Positions 29,892 to 39,246 of a stretch of 55,720 nt of DNA are shown here, piece by piece. The DNA is from Candidatus Eisenbacteria bacterium (GTDB lineage: Bacteria > Eisenbacteria > RBG-16-71-46), in contig DASTBI010000224.1 in NCBI GenBank assembly GCA_035712145.1, forward strand, positions 1 through 55,720, given 5' to 3'. The position numbers and the translations under genes were made by a program. Positions within the stretch are counted from its first letter, which is position 1; every line of letters starts with the position of its first letter. The notes under the pieces were generated by a model. That model had not been told where the DNA came from, ran no database searches, and saw nothing but the letters and a program-made list of their open reading frames with translations.

Positions 29892-32617
29892 GCGACGGGA
29901 CTCCGTCCTGCCGCGGCCGTGCGCGATGGAGCGGCCAGTGTGAGCACCCGCGCGATCTCGCCTCGCACGATCTCCGGAGCATCGTCCTCGAGTGGAAGCG
30001 TGCGGAGATCGAAGGTGGGATCGTGCCGCGAGGCGCGGACGGCGCACGCGCGCAGCCACGCGTCTTCGGAATCCCACGCCATGCGGATCCAGTGGCCGAG
30101 CGGATGATCGATCTCCTTGGCGCCTTCCTTCTCCGCCGGGCGCTCGAACGCCTGGCTCAACGGGCGGAACAAGCGCCGGGGCAACCGGTGACTGAGGTAT
30201 TCGAGCGCCGGCGCGATCGCGTCGGGATCACGGGAGCGTAGCCGCTCGAGCGCGCCGAGCATCGGCCGGGCTTCGTACCAGCATGCCAGGGCTTGCAGAC
30301 CACGCTCCAGAGCCATCGACGCGCTCTCCTCGCAGCTTTGTGCCAGCAGCTTCACTTCGGGCGCCTCGTAGGTCGACAGCGCCCGCGCCGGCTGCAGGCA
30401 GAGCCGGTAGTCGGCGAGCTCTTGAAGGAACAGGCGATGAGCCGCGCCCCTGGAGAGGACCGGGCGGCCCAGGTCGACCCGGATCTTGACCAGCGCATGG
30501 AACGCGAGGTGCCGCAGCCAGACATCGCGATGGCGAGTCAGTGGAATCAGGGCGTCGATGGCGCGCCGGTTCCCCATCAGCGCCAGCGTGCGGGCCGCCA
30601 CGCTCTGCCCCGCAGGTCCGTGGAGACCCTGCAGCCAATCCTGCAACGCTCGAACCGCCGACGAGCCGATCGCCGCCACCGCCTGCCGGGCCTCGTGCCC
30701 CAGATTTTCGTCGAGCAGCATGGGCAGCACCGCGTCGAGCAGCTGGCGGATCGGCCGGCGCGCCATCGACTGGAGCGCGGACCGTCGCACCTCGAGGTCC
30801 GGGTCGGCGAGCAGCGCACGCATCGCGTCGACCGGCGCGCGTGACGGCAATGCGCCGATGGCCAAGGCGGCGAGCTGGCGGATGTCCGCCCGGCTCGAAG
30901 CGCGCCAGGACTCCACTCGCGGGGCCGTGAGCGCGACGCCGACCTGAGGATGGTCGAGCATCACCTCGAGGACGTAACGGCACATGGTCACGTCGTCGCC
31001 GGAGAGCAGGGTGCGGGCGGCATCCACGGGATGACGCCCGCGTGTCAGGCGATAGCTCACCGCGGCACGGCGCACCGCCTCGTTGGAATCGCCCAGCAGC
31101 GGCTCGATCTCGTTCTCGGGATCGCGCACGCCGAGGACCTCGAGCGCCTGGATCGCGGCAGCCCGCACCGCGGGTGAGGGCCGGCGCAGGCACTCACGCA
31201 CCGCGGCGATGCTCGCTCGATCGCGCACGCGCTGCAGGAGCTGCAGAGCCACCACGACGCGGCGTTCGTCCGGGCTCCGGAGCGCATCCAACCCTGCGCG
31301 CCGCGCCGATGGGATGCGCATGATCTCGGCCGCCTCCTCGGGCTCGATCCAGCGCTTGCTGAGCGCCACCTCGAAGGCTTGCCCGTATTGCCGGTCGAGG
31401 CGCAGCAGGACGACCAGCCACAGCGCCGCCAGGACGGCCGTGGCGATCGCGATGGCGGGCATCGGCAAACGGAGCGCGTGGAGGATGAACAGCAGGAGGA
31501 CGCCCACCGCGGCGTCCGACCAACGCTCCACGAGCGTGTCGATGGCCGGCTTGATCCTGCGACGCTCGCTGGGGCGGATGGCGGCGTAGTAGATCTCGCC
31601 CGACGCCTTTCCGAGGGTCTGGAACACCACACCCTGAACCCAGCGCATCGCGACGATGATCCAGGCGCCGCTGCCGAGGATCATCCAGATCGCGAACGCC
31701 AGGACCGTCGTCGGCTGGAGACCCGTCGAGGCGCCGAGCCCGAGACGATGGAGCAGCCAGCCGGCGAATCCGAACTGGAAGATCAGGGCCAGAGTGTTGA
31801 GGCCGACGTAGAACATGCCGAGGAACTCGGCCAGCCGGTGAGGATTGGGGTACAGACGCTGGATGAAGTACTTGAACTGGAAGTCCACGAGCGTGGAGAC
31901 GATCACCGACAGCGCCAGGCCCGCGACGAAGATCTTGATGTACTTGGAGCGCCGCACGATTCCCCAGCGCGAGATGGCCGACTGCGCCTCGGCCAGACGC
32001 GGACGACGCCGATGCCGCAGCTCGATGATTCGCGTGAGGAGCTGGGCGGCGATCAGCAGGATGGTCAGCAGCCAGATGAGTCCTTCCCGGCGCACGACCG
32101 ACGTGAGCGACGCGGCGAGCCCGCCGCCCAGGAGCCCGCCGAGCAGTCCGAAGCCGGAGAGCACGGGGAAGACGCTGCGCGCCTTGCGGGAGTCCCACAC
32201 GTCGAGGGCGAGGACCCAGAAGTGCGAGAGCAGGAGCAGCACCTGGCTGCCCGTCCATACGTAGAGCGCCGCGGCGGTCCAGTGGCGCGCCAGAGGGTAG
32301 GCGAAGGCCAGCCCGGTGCCGATCAGGATCGCCAGCAACTGGTTGAAGTGCATCGGATCGACCCGCGTGTAGCGCCTCACGATCTCCGATTCCAGCCACA
32401 CGAAAGCCGCCGAGCCGACGGCCACCGCCACGTAGGCGTAGGGGAGCGCGAGAGCCCCGAACTCGACGATGAACAGCGCGTCGCGCAGGACCTTTGCGAT
32501 CGTGTAGCCGCAGAAGAGAACGGAGATCAGGGCGCCCATCAGCGCCAGGGTGCCGACCTCACGAGGCTCGAGCCCCAAGCGCCGCGAGGCGCCCGCGAGC
32601 ACGTCTCCGACGGCCAT
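29885..32617 (-). CDS. ATP:ADP antiporter-family membrane protein fused to HEAT repeats
   Basis: A 910-aa protein. Residues 1-420 contain about eleven to twelve membrane helices with the NTP/NDP antiporter (AAA/Npt1) pattern: GYTIAKVLRDALFIVEFG, YVAVAVGSAAFVWLE and GKASGEIYYAAIRPSERRRIKPAIDT. From about 430 to 760 there are HEAT-type helical repeats, for example RRAGLDALRSPDERRVVVALQLLQ, VRAAAIQALEVLGVRD and DLEVRRSALQSM. A cytoplasmic helical C-terminal region follows. It starts 3 bases after a second antiporter gene. Members from Rickettsia, Chlamydia and plastids exchange ATP for ADP; free-living homologues with HEAT domains are uncharacterised. Transport of nucleotides by this protein is inference. 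Confidence 0.88.
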   Translation of the reverse strand: MAVGDVLAGASRRLGLEPREVGTLALMGALISVLFCGYTIAKVLRDALFIVEFGALALPYAYVAVAVGSAAFVWLESEIVRRYTRVDPMHFNQLLAILIGTGLAFAYPLARHWTAAALYVWTGSQVLLLLSHFWVLALDVWDSRKARSVFPVLSGFGLLGGLLGGGLAASLTSVVRREGLIWLLTILLIAAQLLTRIIELRHRRRPRLAEAQSAISRWGIVRRSKYIKIFVAGLALSVIVSTLVDFQFKYFIQRLYPNPHRLAEFLGMFYVGLNTLALIFQFGFAGWLLHRLGLGASTGLQPTTVLAFAIWMILGSGAWIIVAMRWVQGVVFQTLGKASGEIYYAAIRPSERRRIKPAIDTLVERWSDAAVGVLLLFILHALRLPMPAIAIATAVLAALWLVVLLRLDRQYGQAFEVALSKRWIEPEEAAEIMRIPSARRAGLDALRSPDERRVVVALQLLQRVRDRASIAAVRECLRRPSPAVRAAAIQALEVLGVRDPENEIEPLLGDSNEAVRRAAVSYRLTRGRHPVDAARTLLSGDDVTMCRYVLEVMLDHPQVGVALTAPRVESWRASSRADIRQLAALAIGALPSRAPVDAMRALLADPDLEVRRSALQSMARRPIRQLLDAVLPMLLDENLGHEARQAVAAIGSSAVRALQDWLQGLHGPAGQSVAARTLALMGNRRAIDALIPLTRHRDVWLRHLAFHALVKIRVDLGRPVLSRGAAHRLFLQELADYRLCLQPARALSTYEAPEVKLLAQSCEESASMALERGLQALACWYEARPMLGALERLRSRDPDAIAPALEYLSHRLPRRLFRPLSQAFERPAEKEGAKEIDHPLGHWIRMAWDSEDAWLRACAVRASRHDPTFDLRTLPLEDDAPEIVRGEIARVLTLAAPSRTAAAGRSPVAC

Positions 32618-32620
32618 GGA

Positions 32621-34030
32621 TCAGGCCGCTTTGGGCGGCTCGGCGAGGCGCTGGAAGCGGCGGCCGATGGCGACCGCGATGACCAGCCACACCAGCGTCA
32701 GCGCCGCGTTGGTCAGCGCGAACTCACGGGGCGCGAAGCCCAGCCACGTCGTGCCGGCGAAGACCAGCCCCGCGGAGAGCACGTCACCGAAACGGACGAA
32801 GAACGTGTCGTTCGCCTGCTTGGCCTTGTACTTGGCCTCCCGGCTGGTGGGCAGATAGAGCGCGTTGCGGGTGGTGTTCTGCAGCGAGTAGTCGAGCGAG
32901 TTCTCCGCGAGCTTCACGCCGCGGATCCACGACAGGACGGGGATGAAGGCCATGGAGGCGTAGCCCGCCAGCGCGACCACCGGCAGCACCAGCAGGGCGG
33001 CGCGCACCCCAAAGTACTTGATCACCCGGGAGACGACGAACGCCTGGATCAGCCCGGAGATCACGTTCACCAGAGTGAAGAAGTTCCCGTAGAACTCACC
33101 GATCACCTTCTTCTCGTCGAGCGTCCCGGTGCCGTGCGCGGCGCTATAGAGATCGACCACGGTCTTGCCCAGGATGTACTCCCCGGTCGTGTTCACCAGG
33201 TTGTAGATCAGCATGAGGAAGGCGATCAGCAGCAGGTAGCGGTCCGAGAACACCAGGGCGAACCCGTTGCGGCCGCGCACCGGCTCCTGGCTTCGGTCCG
33301 GCTCGGCCGCCGGGGCGTCGGTCTCGGCGGCGCGATCGCCTTCGGTGGCCTTTCGATGCTCCCCCATGGCTCGCTCGCGGCGGTCGACGATGTTCGTGAG
33401 CACCATCGAGATGCCCAGCATGGCGGCCGCGCCGAGCAGGAAGGGATAGGGGCCCCACTCCTTGACCAGCTGTCCGGTGGCGAAGGCGCCGACGATCGCG
33501 CCGAGCGAAGCGCCGAAGCCGACGATGGCGAACAGGCGCTTCCCCTGGTGGACGGAGTACACGTCGTTCGCGAATGCCCAGAGCTGAGCGATGATCATCA
33601 GGTTGAAGATCCCGACCCAGATGAAGAACGCCACGCCGATCGGGACGCCGGACGCGTTGAGCACGAAGAACGCCACCAGACAAGCGATGAAGAAGGTCGT
33701 CACGCCGTTGATGAGCTTCAAACGGGTCACACGCGAGGCGAGCGCGCTGTAGGCCGGAACGATCATCATCAACAGGCCGGCGGTGGCGGCGGCACTGTAG
33801 CTCTTCACCTCGGCGCCGCCCGGAATCGTGAGGATCAGCGGCTCGCGGATGGTCTTCAGCAGGTAATACGCCGCGAGCAGCAGGAAGATGTTGGCCATCA
33901 GCAGCAGGGCGGTCGCACCCTCGCCGGCCTGGACCTCGGCGAACAGACCGAGGATGCGGTCCATGGGGCCCTTCGACGACCGTGGCCTCGACCACGATTC
34001 GTCGATCGGGCGCGTCGTGGTGGTCTGCAT
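32621..34030 (-). CDS. ATP:ADP antiporter-family transporter
   Basis: A 469-aa inner-membrane protein with about twelve helices. Family features include LLMANIFLLLAAYYLLKTIREPLIL near the N-terminus, YSAAATAGLLMMIVPAYSALASR, QLWAFANDVYSVHQGKRLFAIVGFGASLGAIVG and DYSLQNTTRNALYLPTSREAKYKAKQAND. The last matches the conserved domain end of nucleotide carriers (plain Npt1/TLC family) and its MFS-like relatives. It starts with GAGGAGG upstream, 27 bases after the phosphoesterase gene, and its stop lies 3 bases before the HEAT-fused paralogue, suggesting that the two work as a pair. The direction and substrate are not readable from the sequence. Confidence 0.9.
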   Translation of the reverse strand: MQTTTTRPIDESWSRPRSSKGPMDRILGLFAEVQAGEGATALLLMANIFLLLAAYYLLKTIREPLILTIPGGAEVKSYSAAATAGLLMMIVPAYSALASRVTRLKLINGVTTFFIACLVAFFVLNASGVPIGVAFFIWVGIFNLMIIAQLWAFANDVYSVHQGKRLFAIVGFGASLGAIVGAFATGQLVKEWGPYPFLLGAAAMLGISMVLTNIVDRRERAMGEHRKATEGDRAAETDAPAAEPDRSQEPVRGRNGFALVFSDRYLLLIAFLMLIYNLVNTTGEYILGKTVVDLYSAAHGTGTLDEKKVIGEFYGNFFTLVNVISGLIQAFVVSRVIKYFGVRAALLVLPVVALAGYASMAFIPVLSWIRGVKLAENSLDYSLQNTTRNALYLPTSREAKYKAKQANDTFFVRFGDVLSAGLVFAGTTWLGFAPREFALTNAALTLVWLVIAVAIGRRFQRLAEPPKAA

Positions 34031-34057
34031 CGGTTCCTCCTCGCGGGGAGCGATCGG

Positions 34058-35641
34058 TTAGCGGCCCCCGGAGGGAGTCTTCTTGCCCGGAGGTGGTTTC
34101 GAGAGGATGCGCTTGCTGGCCGAGACCGAATCCTCCTTGGCGGCCACGGACGGTTTCATGTCCTCGTTGTTCGCCGGCTCGCTCGGGCCCTTCTGCGGCG
34201 GGACCGGGATCTTCCTCTGATCGATCTTCGGAATCCCGTAGCGCTTGAGATCGATCTGGACCTTGTCGATCAGCCAGGTCTTGGACTTCTCGTCGACGCC
34301 ATAGGTGTAGAACTCGCCGCCGCCGAACCACAGCCGGAACATCACGAAGTTGAACACTCGCGCGGTGACCACGTTGTCGGCCTTCATCTCGCCGCCGGCG
34401 ACCCGGTAGCCCGCGAACATGGAACCGGCGACGGGCGAATCCGGCACGTTGTGCATCGGCGCCCCACCGCCGCCGCTCATGATCGTGACCAGCACCGCGT
34501 CCGGCCAGGTCATCAGGGCTCGTTGATACGCGTGCTCGTGGCCGCTGGCGAGGATGGAGATCCCCGACTCGTGGAGCGCCCGCACCATGCGTGCGCGCCG
34601 CTCCCGGAGCACCGGGTCGCGCTGCCACTCGTCCCGGTGGAAGCCCGCCGAGAAGGGGGGATGGTGCATCATCACCAGCACCGGCCCTGGATGTTCTTTC
34701 ACGCGGTCCACCAGCCAGGTGAACTGCTCGTCGGAGTACCGGACCTGCACGGCGCGCGTCCAACGGTTGCGCGGATCGACGATGGGGTTGGTGTCGAGCG
34801 CGATGAACCGCACCCAGCCATCCGCGGAGTCGAAGCAGTAGTAGAGACGATCGCCGCCCACCGGGAGACCGGTGGCCGTGCGCCAGTTCTCGACGCCCAG
34901 CTCGGTGTCGGTGCGCTCATGGTTGCCGGCCACCGCGAAGTAGGGGACGCGAGAGCTCAGCGGCTGGACGATCTTGAGGAAACGCTCCCAGTGCGCCGGG
35001 ATCCGGCCGTCCTCGACCAGGTCTCCGGTGTTGATCACCGCGGCGACGTCCTGCCCGCGCAGGCGCAGGGAGTCGATTTGCGACATCATCGCGCTCAGGA
35101 CTTCCTTTTCACGGCCCCAATTCGGTGTGTTGCGGATCTTGTTGGGCATGTCACGCACCAGCGCCAGATCCGGATAGAGGCCTTTGAAGAGAACGACCGG
35201 GATCGTCAGGACCCCGCGGACGACGTCGACGGGGTTCCACGAGATGGCGTGACGCAGGGTCGACCACTCCGGCTGCAGACGCGCCATGCGCCAGCCGGGC
35301 CGGTTGTCTCCCATGAGGATGAAGTTGAGCGTGTCGGCGGTGAAGCCCGTCCGCAGCCGTCCGAGGTAACGCTTCGACGTGTCGCCGGTCCCCGGCACGA
35401 GCCCGATCAGCGTGTCGCCGAACATGGGACGCCAGGTCTGGACCCGGCGCGGGCGGCCGATGTAGTCGCGCACCACGGTGTCCTTCGGAACCGGGGCCAT
35501 CGTCTCGGCCTGGTACTTGAGGCGTCCTGGCGCCGCGCAACCGAGGACCACGGCGACAGCGATCGAGGTCAGGAGCAGGGTGGCCGCCGACGCACGCGGC
35601 CATCCCGGGCCGGGCGCCCTTCTCGAGACGTCGGGAGTCAT
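34058..35641 (-). CDS. Metallophosphoesterase lipoprotein
   Basis: A 527-aa lipoprotein (lipobox VLGC, C35). The calcineurin-like phosphoesterase core has FILMGDNRPG near residue 115, INTGDLVEDG near 200, VAGNHER near 230, MMHHPPF near 310 and ASGHEHAYQR near 350. These cover the metal-binding blocks of the superfamily; the first block is a GDxR variant. A tail of about 60 Pro/Lys/Ser-rich residues follows. It should hydrolyse phosphate esters in the periplasm or at the surface. It overlaps the kinase-like gene by 4 bases (ATGA) and precedes the two antiporter genes. Pairing with an exported kinase-fold protein suggests opposing activities. Confidence 0.92.
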   Translation of the reverse strand: MTPDVSRRAPGPGWPRASAATLLLTSIAVAVVLGCAAPGRLKYQAETMAPVPKDTVVRDYIGRPRRVQTWRPMFGDTLIGLVPGTGDTSKRYLGRLRTGFTADTLNFILMGDNRPGWRMARLQPEWSTLRHAISWNPVDVVRGVLTIPVVLFKGLYPDLALVRDMPNKIRNTPNWGREKEVLSAMMSQIDSLRLRGQDVAAVINTGDLVEDGRIPAHWERFLKIVQPLSSRVPYFAVAGNHERTDTELGVENWRTATGLPVGGDRLYYCFDSADGWVRFIALDTNPIVDPRNRWTRAVQVRYSDEQFTWLVDRVKEHPGPVLVMMHHPPFSAGFHRDEWQRDPVLRERRARMVRALHESGISILASGHEHAYQRALMTWPDAVLVTIMSGGGGAPMHNVPDSPVAGSMFAGYRVAGGEMKADNVVTARVFNFVMFRLWFGGGEFYTYGVDEKSKTWLIDKVQIDLKRYGIPKIDQRKIPVPPQKGPSEPANNEDMKPSVAAKEDSVSASKRILSKPPPGKKTPSGGR

Positions 35642-36987
35642 CGGGAGGTGATCAGCGTAGGCCCTCGAGTGCCCAGCCAGCGATAGACCAGCTTGTCACG
35701 GCGCTCCATCAAGACTCGGGTCATGTAATCGGACGCCGCGGGATTCGAATAATGCGCCGCCGCGACGGCGGCGCGGATGTGGTCGTCGGTGAAACCGGCG
35801 ACGATGCGGGCGCCCCACTTCGCATCCCGCGTGGTGCGCTCGTCGAATGCCGGGTTGGGGAAATCAGGACGCCAGTCGTCGGGATCGAACTCTTTCGACT
35901 CGATCATCCCGACCGCCGGAATCTTGGGATCCACCGCGTCCTCCCACTTGGCCTTGTAGAGACCCAGCGTCGGAGTCATGCGCGCCATCGCGCCGTAATC
36001 CACATAGTACTCGAAGCCCGTCGCCGGGCCACGCGCGCGCGGCATCGCGCTCGAGCCCAGGATCGAGCCGAAGTCGATCAGATAGTGACGCACGAAGGAT
36101 CGTCCACCGTCGGTCACCCACATGTCGAGCGAGTTGGCGGCCCGGGAATCGGCGTGATTCACCCACGCCGCCATGGTCCACAGACCGCGCAGCTCGCGCC
36201 GGAGCTCGTGGGGGATCAGGTCCTCGGGATCGTCCGTCCTGCGACCAGTGTAGCGGAAGGGCCCGAGCGGCTCGCCTTTCAGGAACCGGCTGGCCACGCA
36301 GCGATAGGAGCCGTCCTGTCGCCGCGCGACTCGAGCCAGCAAGGCGCTCAGGTATTGCTCGGTCATCGGATGCTTCCGCCCGCGCTTGTCCGTGTAGGTC
36401 GCGTCCTTGGCGACCTTGAGGTCTTCCCGCCGGAACCACTCGATGGTGTTCTCGGGGACATTGTAGCCCGCCGCCCAGAACACGTAAGAGCCGATGACGT
36501 CGGCCCCGGTCGCCAGCTCGGGAAAGTTGGGCGGATCGAACTTGATGATGAAGGCGTCCCCTTTGGAATCATCGATCTGGAATCCCGGCGTCACGCCCTC
36601 GCTCTTCGACTTGGTCACCGTCCACGGACCCGGCGCGGGTCCCTGTCCCGGACCCGGGCCCTTCAACATCTGCTCGACGCTCACCCGACGGAAGCCGATG
36701 CGTGGCTGCCACCATGTGCTCGGCAGGCGCACCTGATCGTCCTCGTCGACATTCGCCGCCTCGCGCGGATTCCCCGTGATGTCGCGGCCGATCTTGGCGA
36801 CGTCGAATACGCTCGCGACCGGCCGGAACAGCGTCTGGTGAATCAGGTCGTACGCCGCGGAGATCTCGCGCTCCTTGGGCTTCGCCGGCTTCGCGGGCTT
36901 TGACGGAGGCGCGGCGCGGAGAGGACTCGCGATACCCACGGCCAGAGCGAGCGTGGCGGCCGCGATGAGCGTGGTGAGGGATCTCAT
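35638..36987 (-). CDS. Exported protein with protein-kinase-fold motifs (HipA/PI-kinase-like), no assigned family
   Basis: A 449-aa protein with a signal peptide (about 1-25, SPLRAA). Motifs of a kinase fold appear in order. A possible glycine loop is EGVTPGFQI (130-138). K149 in FIIKF fits the strand-3 lysine, followed by E157. AAGYNVPENTI at 172-182 is HipA-like. HxDxxxxN is met by H278-A-D280-S-R-A-A-N285, and D305-F-G307 in YLIDFGS fits the metal site. I do not know a named family for it. The start at 36987 overlaps the barrel stop (ATGA), and the stop overlaps the phosphoesterase start (ATGA). It is probably a periplasmic kinase or pseudokinase. The substrate and ATP source are unknown, but ATP:ADP carrier genes lie downstream in the operon. 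Confidence 0.75.
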   Translation of the reverse strand: MRSLTTLIAAATLALAVGIASPLRAAPPSKPAKPAKPKEREISAAYDLIHQTLFRPVASVFDVAKIGRDITGNPREAANVDEDDQVRLPSTWWQPRIGFRRVSVEQMLKGPGPGQGPAPGPWTVTKSKSEGVTPGFQIDDSKGDAFIIKFDPPNFPELATGADVIGSYVFWAAGYNVPENTIEWFRREDLKVAKDATYTDKRGRKHPMTEQYLSALLARVARRQDGSYRCVASRFLKGEPLGPFRYTGRRTDDPEDLIPHELRRELRGLWTMAAWVNHADSRAANSLDMWVTDGGRSFVRHYLIDFGSILGSSAMPRARGPATGFEYYVDYGAMARMTPTLGLYKAKWEDAVDPKIPAVGMIESKEFDPDDWRPDFPNPAFDERTTRDAKWGARIVAGFTDDHIRAAVAAAHYSNPAASDYMTRVLMERRDKLVYRWLGTRGPTLITSR

Positions 36988-38348
36988 TCGATTCTCCCGA
37001 CGCTGTACGAGATCCGCGCGCCTTCGGGGCTGAAGTTCACGCCGATGGCCGCGACCGGACCCGACACATAGACGAGTCGCAATGACGCGCCGTAGGTGTT
37101 GTGCAGGTTGGTGAACTTGGCGTCGCGCCAGACGTCTCCGTAGACCGAACCCCACTCGGAATGGAGATCGAGCTCGAGCCGCCTGGAAACGGGGAAGATG
37201 TAGCTCGTCTTGAGATGAAGCAGGTCGACGTCGTAGAAGCGCCCCTGGTGGAACCCCGCCAGCCCCGTCGTGCCGCCGAGCGTCGACAGGTCGGTCATCA
37301 GCATCCGGTCGTCGTTGGCGGTGATGTCCTGATCGACGACGCGCGCCAGGACGCGCAGCGTGCGGGGATTGCGTCCAAAGGACGTCCCGGTTTCGCCCTC
37401 GAGGGTGTAGCGGTTGAACTGAGCTCCGGTTGCCGAGCCGACGTGCAGAGCCAGACCCGGTCTCGGCGCGTCGTGACGCTCGGCCGAGGCCATGAAGCGG
37501 GTGCCGCGGCTCCAGTGCGGCTCCCCCGAGCGTGAGTCGTTGAGCACGCTGACGCCATAGACCAGGTGCTCCACGTCGCGATCGAGGATGTCGGAGGCCA
37601 ATCCGGGAAACGTCGTGTCCCACGACGGGAATTCGGAGTCGCGCCCGGTGCGCATCACCTGGTATCGGGTCTCCACCCATCCGGCGAGAGCGGTGCGAGC
37701 CTTGAACGAGTCATCCGGCGGTTTCTCGGTCGTGGCCTCGAGTCGCATGAACTCGGCGCGCGAGGCATAACTGCTCCGGCCCTCCTCGGGTGTCGCGGCG
37801 CCGATCCCGTAGAAACGCTCCTCAGGTCTCCAGGTGCTGCCGTAGACCAGGCCCAGAGGTCGTCCGGTGAGCCGGACGAAGGTGCCGGTGTAGTCGCGAA
37901 TCGTTCCCGCGTAGCGAACCCCGAGCTCCGCGCCGGACATCACGCGCTGGCGGTACTCGACCGACGCGCCGAAGCCGGCCCGCCCTCCGAGATGCGGCGG
38001 GCTGACCGACCACTGCGGGCGCTGCCCGAGATCGGGACGCACCTGCGGGCCCATGGGAACCAATCCTTTGCTCTCGCCCCAGGCCAGCCGGTCTTCGATC
38101 AACACTCTGACCGGAAGCAGTGGCAGTGAGAGCAACGTGCCGGGAAACAGCACGACATGCTCCCAGGCCCGGCGTGATGGCATGGCCGACGGCGGATTCC
38201 AGGGCGGCGCGGTCGTGGCCGCCAGACTCTCCTGTGTGACGGGGGCGGGGTCGCTCGCCGAGGCCGTGGCGGCTGCCTCGCTCGAGCGGCTCCAGGCCGC
38301 TCCCGCGGGGAGTCCAGTGACGAGGGCGACGATGAGCGCGCGTTTCAT
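36984..38348 (-). CDS. BamA/surface-antigen-type outer-membrane beta-barrel protein
   Basis: A 454-aa protein with a signal peptide (to about 20) and a short periplasmic linker without POTRA repeats. The barrel spans about 110-454, with strands such as GFGASVEYRQRVMSGAELGVRY, RFYGIGAATPEEGRSSYASR, GTTGLAGFHQGRFYD and LELDLHSEWGSVYGDV, and a C-terminal AIGVNFSPEGARISYSVGRIE. GxxG-RFYD-type patterns recall the Omp85/BamA barrel. The start has GGAGG six bases upstream. It overlaps the kinase-like gene by 4 bases. It may be the outer-membrane port or partner of the exported kinase-like protein. Confidence 0.85.
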   Translation of the reverse strand: MKRALIVALVTGLPAGAAWSRSSEAAATASASDPAPVTQESLAATTAPPWNPPSAMPSRRAWEHVVLFPGTLLSLPLLPVRVLIEDRLAWGESKGLVPMGPQVRPDLGQRPQWSVSPPHLGGRAGFGASVEYRQRVMSGAELGVRYAGTIRDYTGTFVRLTGRPLGLVYGSTWRPEERFYGIGAATPEEGRSSYASRAEFMRLEATTEKPPDDSFKARTALAGWVETRYQVMRTGRDSEFPSWDTTFPGLASDILDRDVEHLVYGVSVLNDSRSGEPHWSRGTRFMASAERHDAPRPGLALHVGSATGAQFNRYTLEGETGTSFGRNPRTLRVLARVVDQDITANDDRMLMTDLSTLGGTTGLAGFHQGRFYDVDLLHLKTSYIFPVSRRLELDLHSEWGSVYGDVWRDAKFTNLHNTYGASLRLVYVSGPVAAIGVNFSPEGARISYSVGRIE

Positions 38349-38406
38349 GACGTCCTCCCTTGGCCTTGCGATCTCCATGACGCAGCGGGGTGGTGTCCAA
38401 GGGCAA

Positions 38407-39246
38407 TCAGCAACCCTTGTGCCGCGCGTCTGGAAGGCCAAGCGTCATGCGCCGCAGGGAGTTATTCGTGCGCCGGGAGCGTGGAGAGGCGACACCGTGT
38501 AATTTGTGCGCCGTGTTTGAACTTCGGCGGTCAGCGCGCTTCTCCAGCCACTCGTAGAGCTCCATCATGACGATCAGCCAGAGAACGCCGAGCAGGTATC
38601 CACCGATCACGTCGGTGGGCCAGTGCTCGCCGAAGTACACGCGTGCGATCCCCATGCCCACCATGGCGAAGACGAGGACATGGAGGATGAGGGTCCGCCT
38701 CAACGAAGGCGCCATGCGAACGCAGAGCAGGTAGCAGAGGAAGCCGAAGAACGACGTCGCGTTCTGGACGTGGCCCGCGGTGAAGCTGCTGTGGATCGGC
38801 AGCTGGTGCGCCACTTCGAGCAGATCCGGCGATGGACGCGGACGCATGGCGATGTCGACCATGATCCGATGCAGGCCCGCCGCGCCGCTCGTGGCGAGCG
38901 CCGCAACGAAGGCTTCGCGACGGGCGCCGGCCAGGAAGATCGCGAAGGCGATCGCCGCGTAGAGGAGCCCGACGATGGGCGGGAAGCCGATCGCGCTCAG
39001 CGCCCACAGCGGGGCATGAATCCATGGACCATCGAGGGTCTGCACGGCGCGCGCGATCTCGAGGTCCCCGGGAAGAGGCTCGGCGCGATACGTGACCACG
39101 GCCAGACCGAGAAAGGCCACCGTTCCGATCGCGAGCGTCAGGCGGCGCAGACGCGTCCTGCGCCGAACGTGGGAGGAGGGAGAAATGCGTGGACCGCGAA
39201 CGGCCTGCGCATCCGCGCCTCGAACGAGCGACGCGCTCTCGCTCAT
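38407..39246 (-). CDS. PAP2-superfamily membrane protein with altered active site
   Basis: A 279-aa inner-membrane protein with about six helices. It matches PAP2 phosphatases (lipid phosphate or polyprenyl diphosphate hydrolysis at the periplasmic face): RPRP at 135-138, block 2 around 154-159 and R202-...-H208-...-D212 in block 3. Two changes stand out: the lysine of K-x6-R-P is V130, and the P-S-G-H block reads T-A-G-H (156-159). The nucleophile and acid histidines remain, so activity is possible but doubtful. It overlaps the diacylglycerol kinase-like gene by ATGA. The neighbour at 41392-42147 is a paralogue with intact motifs. Confidence 0.87.
   Translation of the reverse strand: MSESASLVRGADAQAVRGPRISPSSHVRRRTRLRRLTLAIGTVAFLGLAVVTYRAEPLPGDLEIARAVQTLDGPWIHAPLWALSAIGFPPIVGLLYAAIAFAIFLAGARREAFVAALATSGAAGLHRIMVDIAMRPRPSPDLLEVAHQLPIHSSFTAGHVQNATSFFGFLCYLLCVRMAPSLRRTLILHVLVFAMVGMGIARVYFGEHWPTDVIGGYLLGVLWLIVMMELYEWLEKRADRRSSNTAHKLHGVASPRSRRTNNSLRRMTLGLPDARHKGC

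Noticed and set aside
31379-35686. A 1435-residue open frame on the plus strand
   Set aside because: It is exactly antisense to two antiporter genes and the phosphoesterase gene. The product is rich in His, Glu, Arg and Gln with no membrane, signal or domain pattern. Long antisense frames are expected in GC-rich DNA.
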